This document shows positions 40,612 through 52,000 of a stretch of DNA of 64,000 nucleotides, piece after piece; position 1 is the first letter of the stretch, and every line of letters begins with the position of its first letter. Source of the stretch: Actinokineospora enzanensis DSM 44649 (GTDB lineage: Bacteria > Actinomycetota > Actinomycetes > Mycobacteriales > Pseudonocardiaceae); contig NZ_KB894403.1 of NCBI RefSeq assembly GCF_000374445.1, positions 520,435 to 584,434 of the forward strand, written 5' to 3'. The translations under genes and the position numbers were made by a program. The notes below the pieces were generated by a model. It did not search any database. It was not told the DNA's origin and saw nothing but the letters and a program-made list of their open reading frames with translations.

Positions 40612-43600
40612 TCATGATCGCCCCCGGGTGGTGAAGGTGACCTTGCCGAGGCAGGTTCGTTCCCAGAAGGCGCGCACCGCGCGGGCGCCCGACGGCCACA
40701 GTTCCGGGTCGAACTCGATCACCACGGTGACGTCGCCCAGGTAGGGCTGGGGGTCGTGGCGGTGGAGGGCGTCCAGGCCGTGGCGGAAGAGTTCATGGCG
40801 TTGTGCGCCTTCGGCACCGAGGTGGGCGAGGCGTTGCGCGGCCGGTTGCTCGGCCAGGGCGCGCAGGCGGTCGGTGACGCCGGGGGTCGGGCCTTCCTGG
40901 CCGGGGTAGGCGAGGCGGCCCGGGGGCACCGCGTCCGGGGAGACGGCCAGGATGGACTCGACGGCGGCGGCCAGGTCGGGCTCGGGGATCGGGCCGGGGC
41001 CGCCCAGGGCGCGGGTGAACAGGTACTCGGCCAGCAGGTCGTCGCCGACGGCGGCCGAGACAGGGCAGTCCACGTGCACGGTGAGGGACGGGACCGGGCG
41101 GCCGGACTCGGCCAGCACGCGGGCGATCTCCAGGGCCAGCAGGCCGCCGAGGTCGCGGCCGACCAGGGCCGGTGCCGGGTCGGTCAGGTGGGCCGTGTAC
41201 TCGGCGGCCTGCCACTCGATCAGGGTGGTGGGGTCGGAGCGCAGGTACTCGGCGGGGTCGGCGATCACCAGGGCAGCGGCCGGTTCCCGGCCCGCGACCA
41301 GGGCGGGGTCGGCGAGGCCGGTGCCGTCGTGGACGGCGACCGTGGTGGGGGTGCCGGGGCGTAGCACGACGAAGGGGGTGGCCTCGGTCCGGGAGTCGCC
41401 GATGGAGTCCATAGTGGACAGTCCATCGGCGAGGATGCGGATGGTGGCGCCCTCCAGGAGGTCGCGCAGCATCCGGTCGAAGGGGACGGTGGCGGCGGCG
41501 GGGACCTCGTCGCGGATGCGGCCGACCAGCTGGGCGGCCAGCAGGGAGTCGCCGCCGAGGACGAAGATGTCCTGACCGCGGCCGACCTCGGGGACGCCGA
41601 GCACCTGGCCCCACACCTCGGCCAGGGCGGTCTCCACGTCGCCGACGGGGCGTTCGGTCGCGCCCGCGCCGGAGCCCTCGGCGGGGTCCATGGCGCGCAT
41701 GGCCTTCAGCGCGCCGCGGTCGAGCTTGCCGTTGCGGGTGACCGGCAGGTCGTCCAGGACGGTCAGCGAGGCGGGCAGCATATAGGCGGGCAGGCGGGCG
41801 GCGAGGTGGCGTTCCAGTTCCGGAGTGGACACCGGGGCGCGGTCCGACTTGAACCGGGCCGCGAACACGTGCATGCCGATGGAGTCCAGTGCCCGGTCCG
41901 CCTCGGACAGGCACACCGCGGGCTCGGCACCGCAGTCGGCGAGCACCTGGCGCCACTGGTCCAGGGCGACGAAGGTCTCGTCCTGGCCGCCGCGCACGTC
42001 CTCGAAGTCGCCCGCGGTGGCGTCGAAGAGGAACTCCATCGAGGTGAGGATCTGGTAGTTGTCCTTCGTGGTCTCGATGAACACCAGCCAGCCGCCGGGC
42101 CGCAGCAGCTCGCGCAGCCGCGCCACCGCGTGTTCGACGTTCTTGGCGTAGTGCAGCACGTTCGCGCACAGCACGACGTCGTAGCCGTTCGGCGGCTGCC
42201 CCTGGGAGGCGTTGTCGATGTTCAGGTCGAACAGTCCGTAGTCGACCCACGGGTGCCGCTCGCCGAACCGCTCGCGCGCCGCGTTCAGGAAGAACGACGA
42301 CACGTCCGTGAACAGGTAGCGCACCGGATACGGGTCGAGCGCGGGAATCAGGTCGATGCTGGTGCCGCCGACACCCGCGCCCACCTCCAGCACCCGCAAC
42401 GGGTCCTCGCCCGCGTGCGAGCGGGCGAGTTCCACCACGGTGGACACGACGAGCCGGTTGACCGCCTTGCTCAGGAAGTTCCCCTGGTAGGCGGACTCCT
42501 GGATGTCGAGGCTGCCCTCCGGGAACAGCAGCCGCACCGGGTCGGTCTCGTCGGCGAGCAGGGTCGGCAGGTGCTCGGTCGCGGTGCGGAAGTACTCCAC
42601 CAGCTCGGGCCGGTGGCCGCCGTCCGGCAGCAGCTCGTACACCCGCGCCCACGCCGCCGCCACGTCCGCAGGCGTCACCGACGGCACACCGGTCAGCCTG
42701 CCGTCCGCCGAGCGCATGACGCCGTTGCGGGTCAGGGCCTTGACCCATCGGCGGACGAGGCGCGCGTGCTTGGGCGCGACCCTGGCGGTGGTGACGATCT
42801 CGTCGAAGGTGTGCGCCGACTCGGGTGTGGCGAACAGGCCCTGGCCGCGCAGCGCGGAGATCATGGCCAGCAGGGCGGTGCGGTCCAGCTCGGCCGCGAA
42901 GGCGACCGCGCTCTCGGCGTCCATCTCCGCGCGCACGGCCGCGATCTCGGCCCCAGCGCCCGCCCGCAACCGGGCCACCAGCTCGGCGGGGTCGGCCGCC
43001 TCGGCGGGCGCGGTCTCCACGAACGCGGCCAGCCTGCGCTCGAACGGGTTGTCGCCCTCGACCAACGCGACCGCGCCGCCGACGGCCTCGTGCGCCAGCA
43101 GCGCGACCTCGATCTCGGCCAGCTCGATCCGGTGGCCGCGGATCTTGACCTGGTCGTCCTCGCGGCCCAGGAACTCGATCGTCCCATCCGGCCAGTAGCG
43201 ACCCAGGTCGCCGGTGCGGTAGAGGCGCTCGCCGGTCACCGGGTGCGACCGGAACCGGTGGGCGGTCTGCTCGGCGTCACCGAGGTAGCCCTCCGCCACT
43301 CCCGCGCCGCCGATCCACAGCTCGCCGATAGTCCAGTCAGGACAGTCCTGGTCGGACTCGTCCAGCACGTGGAAGGTCTGGTTGGCCATGGGCTTGCCGT
43401 AGGGGATGGATGTCCACCGAGGATCGACAGTGCCGATCGGGTGCAGGATGGACCAGATCGAGGCCTCCGTGGCGCCGCCCATGCCGACCAGCTCCAGCCC
43501 CGGCACGCGGGCACGGGCCTGGTCGGGGAGCGGAACGGGGATCCAGTCGCCGCTGAGCATCGCCAGGCGCAGGGACGGCAGGTCGACGCCCGCGTCCACG

Positions 43601-46092
43601 CGCAGGTAGTCGTGCAGCATCTGCAGCTGGGCGGGGACGGAGTTCCAGAGAGTGACGCTGTGCATGAGCAGCAGGTCCACCCAGTGCGACGGGTCGCCGC
43701 GCCGGTCCCGGTCGGGCAGGACCAGCGCGCCGCCCGCCGCGATCGGGCCGAACAGGTCGTAGACGGACAGGTCGAACGCCAGGCTCGCCAACCCCAACAC
43801 CCGGTCCTCTGGACCGACCCCGAAGCGCCGGTTGACATCGCGCACGGTGTTGGCGGCGGCCCGGTGGGCGATCATGACGCCCTTGGGCCGACCGGTGGAA
43901 CCCGAGGTGTGGATGACGTAGGCCAGGTCGGCGGGGTCACGCTCGGGCCGGGTCACCGCGGCCGGGTCGATCGCGGCCAGCTCGTCCACCACGATCACCT
44001 CGGCACCACCCGAGGTCTCGACGACGAGATCGGCCGTCGCCTTCGTCGCCAGCGCGTACCGCACACCGGCACCGGTGAGAACCGTGGCGATGCGCGCGGC
44101 AGGCTGCGTCGGATCCACCGGCACATACACGCCACCGGCGAGCAACGCGCCGAGCACGCCGACCGGCTGCTCCCACCCGGTCTCCATCACCACACCGACC
44201 AGGTCCCCCGGCCGCACACCGCGCTCCAGCAGCGCGGCCGCCACGGCGGAGGCCCGGCCCAGCAACTCGCCGCAGGTGACCGTGCGGTCGGAGGTGAGCA
44301 CGGCCGGGCGGTCCGGTGCGCGCAGACACCGGGCGACGACGTCGTCGTGCAGCAAGGTATCCGGCTCGGTGTACACGGTGTCGTTGACCGCGCGCCGCAC
44401 CTCCCGCTGCCGTTCGGGCAACGGAATCGACGTCGTCTCGGACCACGCTACGGCCGAGGAAGCCAGCGAGCGCACGAGATCACCGAACGCGGCGAACATG
44501 TCCTCGACCACGCCGTCCGGGAACACGCCCGCGCGGACGTCCCAGTTGACCGTCAGCCCGCCGTCGCGTTCCAGCGCCTGGCAGTCGATCCACACCTGCG
44601 GGGTCTGGCTGATCCCGGCACCGAGCGCGCCCGCCTCCTGGGCGGGCTCGTCCAGCTTGTCCAGGTCGCCCAGCCCGAGCGCGCTGGTGAACACCACCGG
44701 CATCAACGCGGCGTCCTGGCCACGGCGGCGGGCGACCTCGCGCAACACCTCGACCCCGCCGACGAGCCGGTGGTCCAAGTGCTCCCACAGCCGCGCTTGC
44801 ACACCTTGCGCCCGCTCCCCGAAGGAACCGGACACTCCGGAGTCATCGGAGTCCAGGTCCAGCAGCACGACCGAGGTGAAGTCCCCGACCAGCCGGTCCA
44901 CCTGCGGGTGCAGCGGCAGCCGGTTGAGCAGGGTCAGGTTGAGGGTGAACCGCCGCTTGCGGCTCCACCGGCCGATCACCGCCGCGTAGCAGGCGAGGAC
45001 GGCGGTCGACGGGCTCAGGCCGTGCTCGCCCGCGTGCGCCCGCAGCGCCGCGTAGGCCGCGCGGTCCAGGGTCAGTTCGTGGCGGCGGAACCGGACCCGG
45101 TCGCCGCCGCGATCGCCGCGCACGGGCAGGTCGGGCGCGGGCGGCAGGTCGTCGATCAGGTTCCACCAGTAGGCGCGGTCGCGTTCGTGGGCGCGGGTGC
45201 CGCGCAGGCGCCGCTCGGCGGCCAGGTAGTCGCGGAAGGTGATGTCCAGGGCGGGCAGCGGCTCGGCCGGGTGGTGGTAGAGCCTGGTGAACTCGCCGAG
45301 CAGGACCTGGATGCTGACGTAGTCGGCGATCAGGAAGTCCACCGAGATGTGCAGGACCGCGCCGCCGTCGCCCCGGGTGACCCGCACCCCGAACAGCGGC
45401 CACTCGCGCGGGTCGTAGACGTGGTGGTCCAGCTCGGCCCGGGTCGCGGCCACCGCGCTGTCCAACGCCTCGGCACCTCGACCGCGAACGTCCACGGCGG
45501 GCACCGACAGCACGGCCTCGGGCAGCACGCGCATGGCGGTGCCGTCGTCGACCATCGCGCGCAGCATGTCGTGCCGCTCGACCAGGGCCTGCCAGGCCGC
45601 CGTGACCCGCTCCGGCTCCAGGTCGGCGAACCGCAGCTCGCCGTAGGCGTGGCAGCCGACGCCGCCGTAGGCGAAGGCGGAGCCGCGACCCAGCAGGTAG
45701 GAGGCCTGGATGTCGGTCAGCGGGAACGGCTCGAACCGGGCGGGCTCGTCGTGGGTGGCGGTGGCGAGCGCGCCAAGGTGCTCGGCGATGGCGGACTTGT
45801 GCTCGCGCAGCCGGGCCCGCAGGTCGTCCCCGAGGGCGCCGCGCGCGGCCCGGAACCGGACCTGCCCGTCCGCCACCCACAGCTCCACCCCGGCCGCCTC
45901 CGCCTCGGCGACCAGCGCGGCGATGGTCCCGTTCGCCGTCCCATCGAGTCGGGTGGGCGGGTGGGTGGATGTGGACCCGTCCGGGTGGGTGGATGTGGAC
46001 CCGTCCGGGTGGGTGGATGTGGACCCGTCCGGGTGGGTGGGCGTTGGCGTGACCGGGAGCGTGGACACCGCGTCGGTCTCGGTGGGGTTCAC
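40612..46092 (-). CDS. NRPS 2: docking-Cy-A(MT)-PCP-TE-like
   Basis: 1826 aa, GTG start in a GTGA overlap with NRPS1. Residues 1-50 include a repeated HPDGSTST octad. A TubC-type docking domain (IAALVAEAEAAGVELWV) follows. The cyclisation domain is marked by DFLIADYVS (about 254). The A domain (TSGSTGRPKG about 732) has pocket residues D-L-Y-N-M-S-M-I-W, close to the Cys code. A methyltransferase domain (VLEVGAGVGG about 1236) is inserted after motif A8, as in PchF-like proteins. PCP Ser is in GGDSLL (about 1514). The last 250 residues resemble a thioesterase, but the elbow is VGRDLGG (about 1647), with Asp in place of Ser. It would add Cys, cyclise it, and N-methylate after reduction. Confidence 0.92.
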   Translation of the reverse strand: MNPTETDAVSTLPVTPTPTHPDGSTSTHPDGSTSTHPDGSTSTHPPTRLDGTANGTIAALVAEAEAAGVELWVADGQVRFRAARGALGDDLRARLREHKSAIAEHLGALATATHDEPARFEPFPLTDIQASYLLGRGSAFAYGGVGCHAYGELRFADLEPERVTAAWQALVERHDMLRAMVDDGTAMRVLPEAVLSVPAVDVRGRGAEALDSAVAATRAELDHHVYDPREWPLFGVRVTRGDGGAVLHISVDFLIADYVSIQVLLGEFTRLYHHPAEPLPALDITFRDYLAAERRLRGTRAHERDRAYWWNLIDDLPPAPDLPVRGDRGGDRVRFRRHELTLDRAAYAALRAHAGEHGLSPSTAVLACYAAVIGRWSRKRRFTLNLTLLNRLPLHPQVDRLVGDFTSVVLLDLDSDDSGVSGSFGERAQGVQARLWEHLDHRLVGGVEVLREVARRRGQDAALMPVVFTSALGLGDLDKLDEPAQEAGALGAGISQTPQVWIDCQALERDGGLTVNWDVRAGVFPDGVVEDMFAAFGDLVRSLASSAVAWSETTSIPLPERQREVRRAVNDTVYTEPDTLLHDDVVARCLRAPDRPAVLTSDRTVTCGELLGRASAVAAALLERGVRPGDLVGVVMETGWEQPVGVLGALLAGGVYVPVDPTQPAARIATVLTGAGVRYALATKATADLVVETSGGAEVIVVDELAAIDPAAVTRPERDPADLAYVIHTSGSTGRPKGVMIAHRAAANTVRDVNRRFGVGPEDRVLGLASLAFDLSVYDLFGPIAAGGALVLPDRDRRGDPSHWVDLLLMHSVTLWNSVPAQLQMLHDYLRVDAGVDLPSLRLAMLSGDWIPVPLPDQARARVPGLELVGMGGATEASIWSILHPIGTVDPRWTSIPYGKPMANQTFHVLDESDQDCPDWTIGELWIGGAGVAEGYLGDAEQTAHRFRSHPVTGERLYRTGDLGRYWPDGTIEFLGREDDQVKIRGHRIELAEIEVALLAHEAVGGAVALVEGDNPFERRLAAFVETAPAEAADPAELVARLRAGAGAEIAAVRAEMDAESAVAFAAELDRTALLAMISALRGQGLFATPESAHTFDEIVTTARVAPKHARLVRRWVKALTRNGVMRSADGRLTGVPSVTPADVAAAWARVYELLPDGGHRPELVEYFRTATEHLPTLLADETDPVRLLFPEGSLDIQESAYQGNFLSKAVNRLVVSTVVELARSHAGEDPLRVLEVGAGVGGTSIDLIPALDPYPVRYLFTDVSSFFLNAARERFGERHPWVDYGLFDLNIDNASQGQPPNGYDVVLCANVLHYAKNVEHAVARLRELLRPGGWLVFIETTKDNYQILTSMEFLFDATAGDFEDVRGGQDETFVALDQWRQVLADCGAEPAVCLSEADRALDSIGMHVFAARFKSDRAPVSTPELERHLAARLPAYMLPASLTVLDDLPVTRNGKLDRGALKAMRAMDPAEGSGAGATERPVGDVETALAEVWGQVLGVPEVGRGQDIFVLGGDSLLAAQLVGRIRDEVPAAATVPFDRMLRDLLEGATIRILADGLSTMDSIGDSRTEATPFVVLRPGTPTTVAVHDGTGLADPALVAGREPAAALVIADPAEYLRSDPTTLIEWQAAEYTAHLTDPAPALVGRDLGGLLALEIARVLAESGRPVPSLTVHVDCPVSAAVGDDLLAEYLFTRALGGPGPIPEPDLAAAVESILAVSPDAVPPGRLAYPGQEGPTPGVTDRLRALAEQPAAQRLAHLGAEGAQRHELFRHGLDALHRHDPQPYLGDVTVVIEFDPELWPSGARAVRAFWERTCLGKVTFTTRGRS
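45955..46045 (-). repeat. 24-bp tandem repeat coding for the NRPS2 N-terminal linker
   Basis: Three near-identical 24-base units, each containing GGGTGGGTGGATGTGGACCC on the plus strand, encode the octad HPDGSTST on the minus strand, with partial units on each side. It lies between the start codon and the docking domain. Confidence 0.9.
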
Positions 46093-49000
46093 AGTTCGCC
46101 TTCCTCGTAGGTCTCGCCTGCCGGGTCGGACCCGGTCGCCGCCGCCCTGGCGGCCACCAGCCGGGCCTGCGCGGCCACGGTGGGCGCGGCCATCAGGTCG
46201 CGCAGGGTGAGCCGGACGCCGAAGGTCCGCCTGGCCCGCTCGACCAGCCGGGTGGCCAGCAGGCTGTCGCCGCCCAGGGCGAAGAAGCTCTCGTCGCGGC
46301 CGAGCGCGCCGCAGCCGAGCAGGTCGGTCCACAGCTCGGCGATGGCCAGCTGCAGCGCGCCCTCGGGGGCCGCCGACCCGGTGGCCCGGGTGCCGGTCGC
46401 GGCGGTGGCCAGCGCGGCGCGGTCGACCTTGCCGTTGCGGGTCAGCGGGATCTCGTCGAGCACCAGCACGGTGGCGGGCACCATGTAGTCCGGCAGCCGC
46501 TCGGCCAGGTGCGCGCGCAGCGCCTCGGTGTCCAGTCCGGACGCGTCGGGCACGACGGCGGCGGCGAGCCTGCGCACCGGTTCGCCGACGACCAGCGCGA
46601 CCGCCCGGTCCACCCCGGGGTGTCCGCGCAGCGCGGCCTCGACCTCGCCCAGCTCGATGCGGTGGCCGCGCACCTTGACCTGCTGGTCGACCCGGCCGAG
46701 GAACTCCAGCGTGCCGTCCGGCCAGTAGCGGCCCAGGTCGCCGGTGCGGTACCAGCGGCCGTCCGCCGTGGTGACGAACCGGGACGCGGTGGTCTCCGGG
46801 TCACCGTGGTAGCCACGGGCCACGCCCGCGCCGCCGATCCACAGCTCCCCCGGCACCCGGTCCGGTCTGTCCCGCCCGTCCGCCACCACGCGGAACCGCT
46901 GTGCGCGCAACGGAGTGCCGTACGGGATGGACGTCCAGTGCGCGGGGACCTCGTCGACGACGTGGAAGTTGGACCAGATCGCCGCCTCGGTGGCACCGCC
47001 CATGGCGACCAGCACGCAGCCGCCGGTGTGCGCGGCGACCCGGCCGGGCAGGTCAAGGCCGACCCAGTCGCCGGACACCAGCGCCAGCCGCAGCCCGGTC
47101 GGGGCGGGTCCGGCGTCGGTGGCGGTCAGCATGTCCAGCAACGCGGGCGCCGAGTTCCACACGGTCACCCCGTGCTCGGCGATCAGCGCCCGCCAGGCGG
47201 GCGCGTCGGCGCGGTGGTCCTCGTCCACCAGCACGACCGCGCCGCCGACCGCGAGCAGGCCGAACACGTCGTAGACGGACAGGTCGAAGCCGAGCGAGGA
47301 CACGGCCAGCACCCGGTCGTCCGGTCCGACGCCGAAGCGGTCGTTGATGTCGGCGACGGTGTTCCAGGCGGCGGCGTGGTCGACCTCGACGCCCTTGGGC
47401 TCACCGGTGGAGCCGGAGGTGAAGATGATGTAGGCGGGGTCGCGCGGGTCGGTGGGCGCGGGCGGCCCGAACGGCTCGGCGGTGTCCGATGGACGGACCA
47501 GCGCGATCCCGCCCGGCAGGGGGTCGGTCGAGGCGGTGATCACGGCGCGGGCCCCGGCGGTGATCAGCATCCGGTCGCGACGCTGCGCGGGCTGGTCGAC
47601 CCCGATCGGCACATACACCCCGCCCGCGTGCAGGACGCCGAGCACGGCCGCGATCTGGTCGGCGCCCCGCGCCAGGTTGACCGCGACGCGGTCACCACCG
47701 GTCACGCCCGCCGCGCGCAGCGACCCGGCGATCCGGTCGGCCCGCTCGCGCAGGGCCCCGTAGGTCAGGGAACCGCCGGACCACGCCAACGCGACCCGGT
47801 CCGGCTCGGCGGCGGCGCGGTCGAGGAACCCGGTGTGCAGCAGGCGTTGCGGGACTGGGTCCCCGGTGTCGTTGACCTGTGCCCGGATCCGGGCCTGCTC
47901 GGCGGGCAGCGGGATCACCAGCGGCTCCGACCAGTCGGCGTCCGGTGCGGCGATGTGGTCGAGCACCCGCCGGTAGGCGGCGAACATGGTGTCGAGCACG
48001 TCGTCGGGGAACAGGTCCTCGACCGCGTCCCAGTTGAGCAGCAGGCCGCCGTCGTGCTCGGTGACCTGGTGGTCCAGCCACACCTGCGGGGTCTGGGAGA
48101 GCCCGCCGGAGTACTCGCCGAACGGGGTGCGCAGCGAGAAGGGCCGGTCCGACACCGCCGCCATGCCGATCGTGCTGGTGAACACCACCGGCACCGGCAC
48201 GTCCATCCGCTCGTGGTGCGCGGCCAGGTCCCGCAGCACGGAGACGCCCGAGTAGGCGCTGTGCTCCATGTCGGACCACACGCGTTCCTGCATGCGCCGG
48301 GCCGCGCGGGCGAACGGCTCCCCCGCTTCCGGCTCGTGCGCGACCAACAAGAGAGAGGTGAAGTCGCCGACCACGCGGTAGATGTCCGGGTGCAGGTCGG
48401 GGCGGTCGAACAGGGTGAAGTTGAGGGTGAACGACGGGTCCGCGCTCCAGTTCGCGATGACGGCGGCGAACGCGGTGGCCACGACCGTGGACGGGGTCAC
48501 GCCCCGGGCGGCCGCGCGCTCGCTGATCGCCTGCCACGCGGTCGCCGACAACCGGCCTTCGCGGCGGGTGAACCGGGGAGTGGTCAACTCCTCGGGTTGA
48601 CGTGCCAGCGGGAGGCGTGGTCCCAACGGCAGTGTGGGGACGCGGTCCAGCCAGTACCGGCGCGCGCGCTCGACGCGGTCGGTGTCGGGGGCGCCTGCGA
48701 GCACGCAGTCGCGGAAACTGACCCCGATCCCAGGCAGGACCAGATCCGGATTCGCGTATCGCTCGGCCAATTCGCCGACGACGAGCATGATGCTCATCGC
48801 GTCCAAGGTCAGGAAGTCCAGCCCGATGCCGACCGTGGCGGTGCCGTCGGCGGCGGTGACCACGCGCAGGTCGAACAGCGGCCACTGATCGGGCGCGAAG
48901 ACCCGGTGCGCCATGGCCTCCCGCATGCGCGCGACGGCCTCCGCTCCCCCGTGCGTGGTCTCGATGACGAACCCGGGCACCTCGGCGAGCACCCGCTGGT

Positions 49001-52000
49001 CGCCGTTGTCGTCGAAGATGGCGCGCAGCATGTCGTGCCTGCGGACGACCGCGTCCCACGCCCGGGTCAACCGGTCCACATCGACCGGCGCGCCGGTGAA
49101 CTCCCAGTACCAGTGGGATCCGACGCCGCCGAGCGTGAACTCCGGGCTGCGGCCCAGCCAGTAGGCGCGCTGGACGTCGGTCGCGGGGAACGGCTCATAC
49201 CGCTCGCCCGGTCGGGCCATCAACCCGGACGACGCGGCCGAAGTTGTTTCGTCGTCGACTTCCCGTGCCACCAAGCCTTCCGCGAGCGAACGCAAGGTCG
49301 GACGGGTGAACAGATCGGACAGTCGCACATCCGGGAAGCCGACTCCGCGCAACGCGGTCACGAGTCGGGTCGCGAGGAGACTGTTGCCGCCCAGGGCGAA
49401 AAAGTCGTCGTCGCGGCCCACGTTCTCCTTGCGCAGCAGATCCTGCCACAGCGCGGCGACCCGCTCCTCCACCGGTCCCTCCGGCGGCGCGGTCGGCGCG
49501 GCACCGTCGGAACCGGTCAGCAGCTCGGCCACGGCCCGGCGGTCGATCTTGCCGTTGGCGGTGAGCGGCAACGTGTCCACGCGCGCGATCCGGCGCGGCA
49601 CCATGTGTTCGGGCAGCCGCGTCGACAGTTCCACGCGGACGGCCTCCGCGTCCCAGGTGACTGTTTCGACCGTATCCGTTCGGACCGTCACAGTGTCGAC
49701 CGTGACCGCAGCAACGAGCGCAGGCGGACTGTCGCGGGTCAGCACGGCCACCGCCCGGGTCACCCCGGGCAGCGCGGTGAGCGCGGCGGCCACGTCGCCC
49801 AGCTCGACCCGGTGGCCGAGGATCTTGACCTGGGCGTCGACCCGGCCGAGGAACTCCAGCGTGCCGTCCGGGTGGAAGCGGGCCATGTCGCCGGTGCGGT
49901 ACCAGCGGGTGCCGTCCCACTCCGGGAACCGCCGCGCGGTCAGCCCGGGATCGCCGCGATAGCCGGGGCCCACGCCGACGCCGCCGAGCAGCAGCTCACC
50001 GGGCACGAGGTCCGGCCGGTCGCGGTCGGCCGCGTCGACCACCCTGGTGAGCTGGTTGCGCAGCGGCGCGCCGTAGGGGATCGAGCGCCAGCCCGCCGGG
50101 ATCCCGGCGACCTCGTGCCAGGTGGAGTGGATGCCCACCTCGGTCGCGCCGCCCAGCGCGACGAACCGGCACCCGGGCGCCAGGGCCAGCAGCCGGTCGT
50201 GGAGGTCGAGGCCGACCCAGTCGCCGCCGACCATCGCCAGCCGCAGCGGCAGGCGGACCTGCCGGGCCTCGGCGGTGACCAGCAGCATGTCCAGCAGCGC
50301 GGGCACGGATGTCCACACGTTCACCCGGTGCGCGAGCACCAGCTCCAGCCAGCGGTGCGCGTCCTTGCGGTGCTCGGGCTCGACCAGCACCAGGGAGCCG
50401 CCGACCGACAGGAAGGCGAAGATGTCGTAGACCGACCAGTCGTGGTCCAACGCGGACAGCGCGAACCCACGCGACTCGCCGGTGACGCCGAACCGGTCGC
50501 CGATGTCCTCCACCGTGTTCATCGCGGCCCGATGCGTCATCTCCACGCACTTGGGCTCACCGGTGGAGCCGGAGGTGTAGATGACATAAGCCAGGTCGTC
50601 CGCGTCCGCAGGCACCGGTTCGGCCGGTTCGGCTCTCTCCGAATCGGACAATACGAACACGGGGACGTCGTCGCCCGCGTCGATGTCGGAGTCCGCGAGA
50701 ACGAACCGGGCCCGCGCGACCCGGTGCACGGCGGCCCGGCGCGCGGCGGGAACCTCGACCCCGACCGGCAGGAACACGCCCCCGGCGAACAGGATCCCCA
50801 GCACCGCCTCGAACTGGCCGGCCCCCTTCGGCAGCGTCACCGCCACCACGTCGCCGCGTTCCAGCCCGGCCGCGCACAGCATCCCGGCGACCCGGCGGGC
50901 GCGTGCGGCCAGCTCGCCGTAGCCGATCTCCCGGCCGTGTGCGACCAAGGCCGGACGATCGGGATCACTGTCGACGGCGGCCAGGAAGCCTTCCTGCAGC
51001 ACGGTCCGCCGCTGCGGCCCCTCGGTCGCGTTGACCTCCGCCCGACGCGCCACCGCCTCGGCGGGCACCAGGCACGGCACCGGTCGGTGCCAGTCGGAAC
51101 CGGGCTCGGCCAACCAGTCCAGCAGGGAACGGTAACCGGCGAACATCGCGTCGAGGACGCCGTCGGGGAACAGCTCCTCGATGGCGTCCCAGTTCAGCAG
51201 CAGGCCGCCCGCGTCCTCGGTGACCTGGTGGTCGAGCCACACCTGCGGCGCCTGCGAGATGTTCCAGCCCGCGTCGCCGAAACAGGACCGCACCTGCGAG
51301 GTGAACAGCTCGCCCAGACCGATGGCGCTGGTGAACACGACCGGCGCGATCGCCTGTCCCCCGCGTTGGCGACCGAGCTCGCGCAGCACCTCCAGCCCGG
51401 ACACCGCCGAGTTCGCGGTGTCGGCGGTCAACCGTGCCTGCACCGCCCGCGCGGTGTCGGCGAAGGACGGGCCGCCGGTCTGCACGGCCACGATCAGCAG
51501 GTTGGTGAAGTCGCCGACCAGGTGCGCCACATCGGGGTGCAGTAGTTCACGGTCGAACAACGGCACGTTCAGCACGAAGTCCGGTTCCGCGCTCCACGCG
51601 GCGACGGTCTCGGCGAACGCGGCGGCGAACATCATCGACAGCGTCACCCCGTGCCGGGCGGCGGCCACGGCCAGCACACCGCGCTCGTCCGGGGTGAGCC
51701 GGTGGAACCGCCGGGTGACGCGGCGGTCCTTGGTCAGCCGTGCGTCGGTGGAGCGGGGCAGCGCGGGCGGACCGGGCAGTCCGGCAACCCGCTCCTGCCA
51801 ATACCGTTCCGCCGCCGCGCGCGCCGGGTCCGGGCGGGAGCGGCGGTCGGCGAGGTAGCGGCGGAAACTGTAGTCGATGGGCGGGAGCGGCTCGTCCGGG
51901 TCGGCGTAGAGGCAGGCCAGGTCGTGCAGGATGATCCGGAAGCTGAGCGCGTCGGCCACCAGCATGTCGAGGTTGAGATGCAGCCGCGCGGTGCCGTCGG

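Noticed and set aside
45955..46045. CRISPR-like array from three evenly spaced repeats
   Set aside because: The units are adjacent with no unique spacers and encode a repeated peptide in frame with NRPS2.
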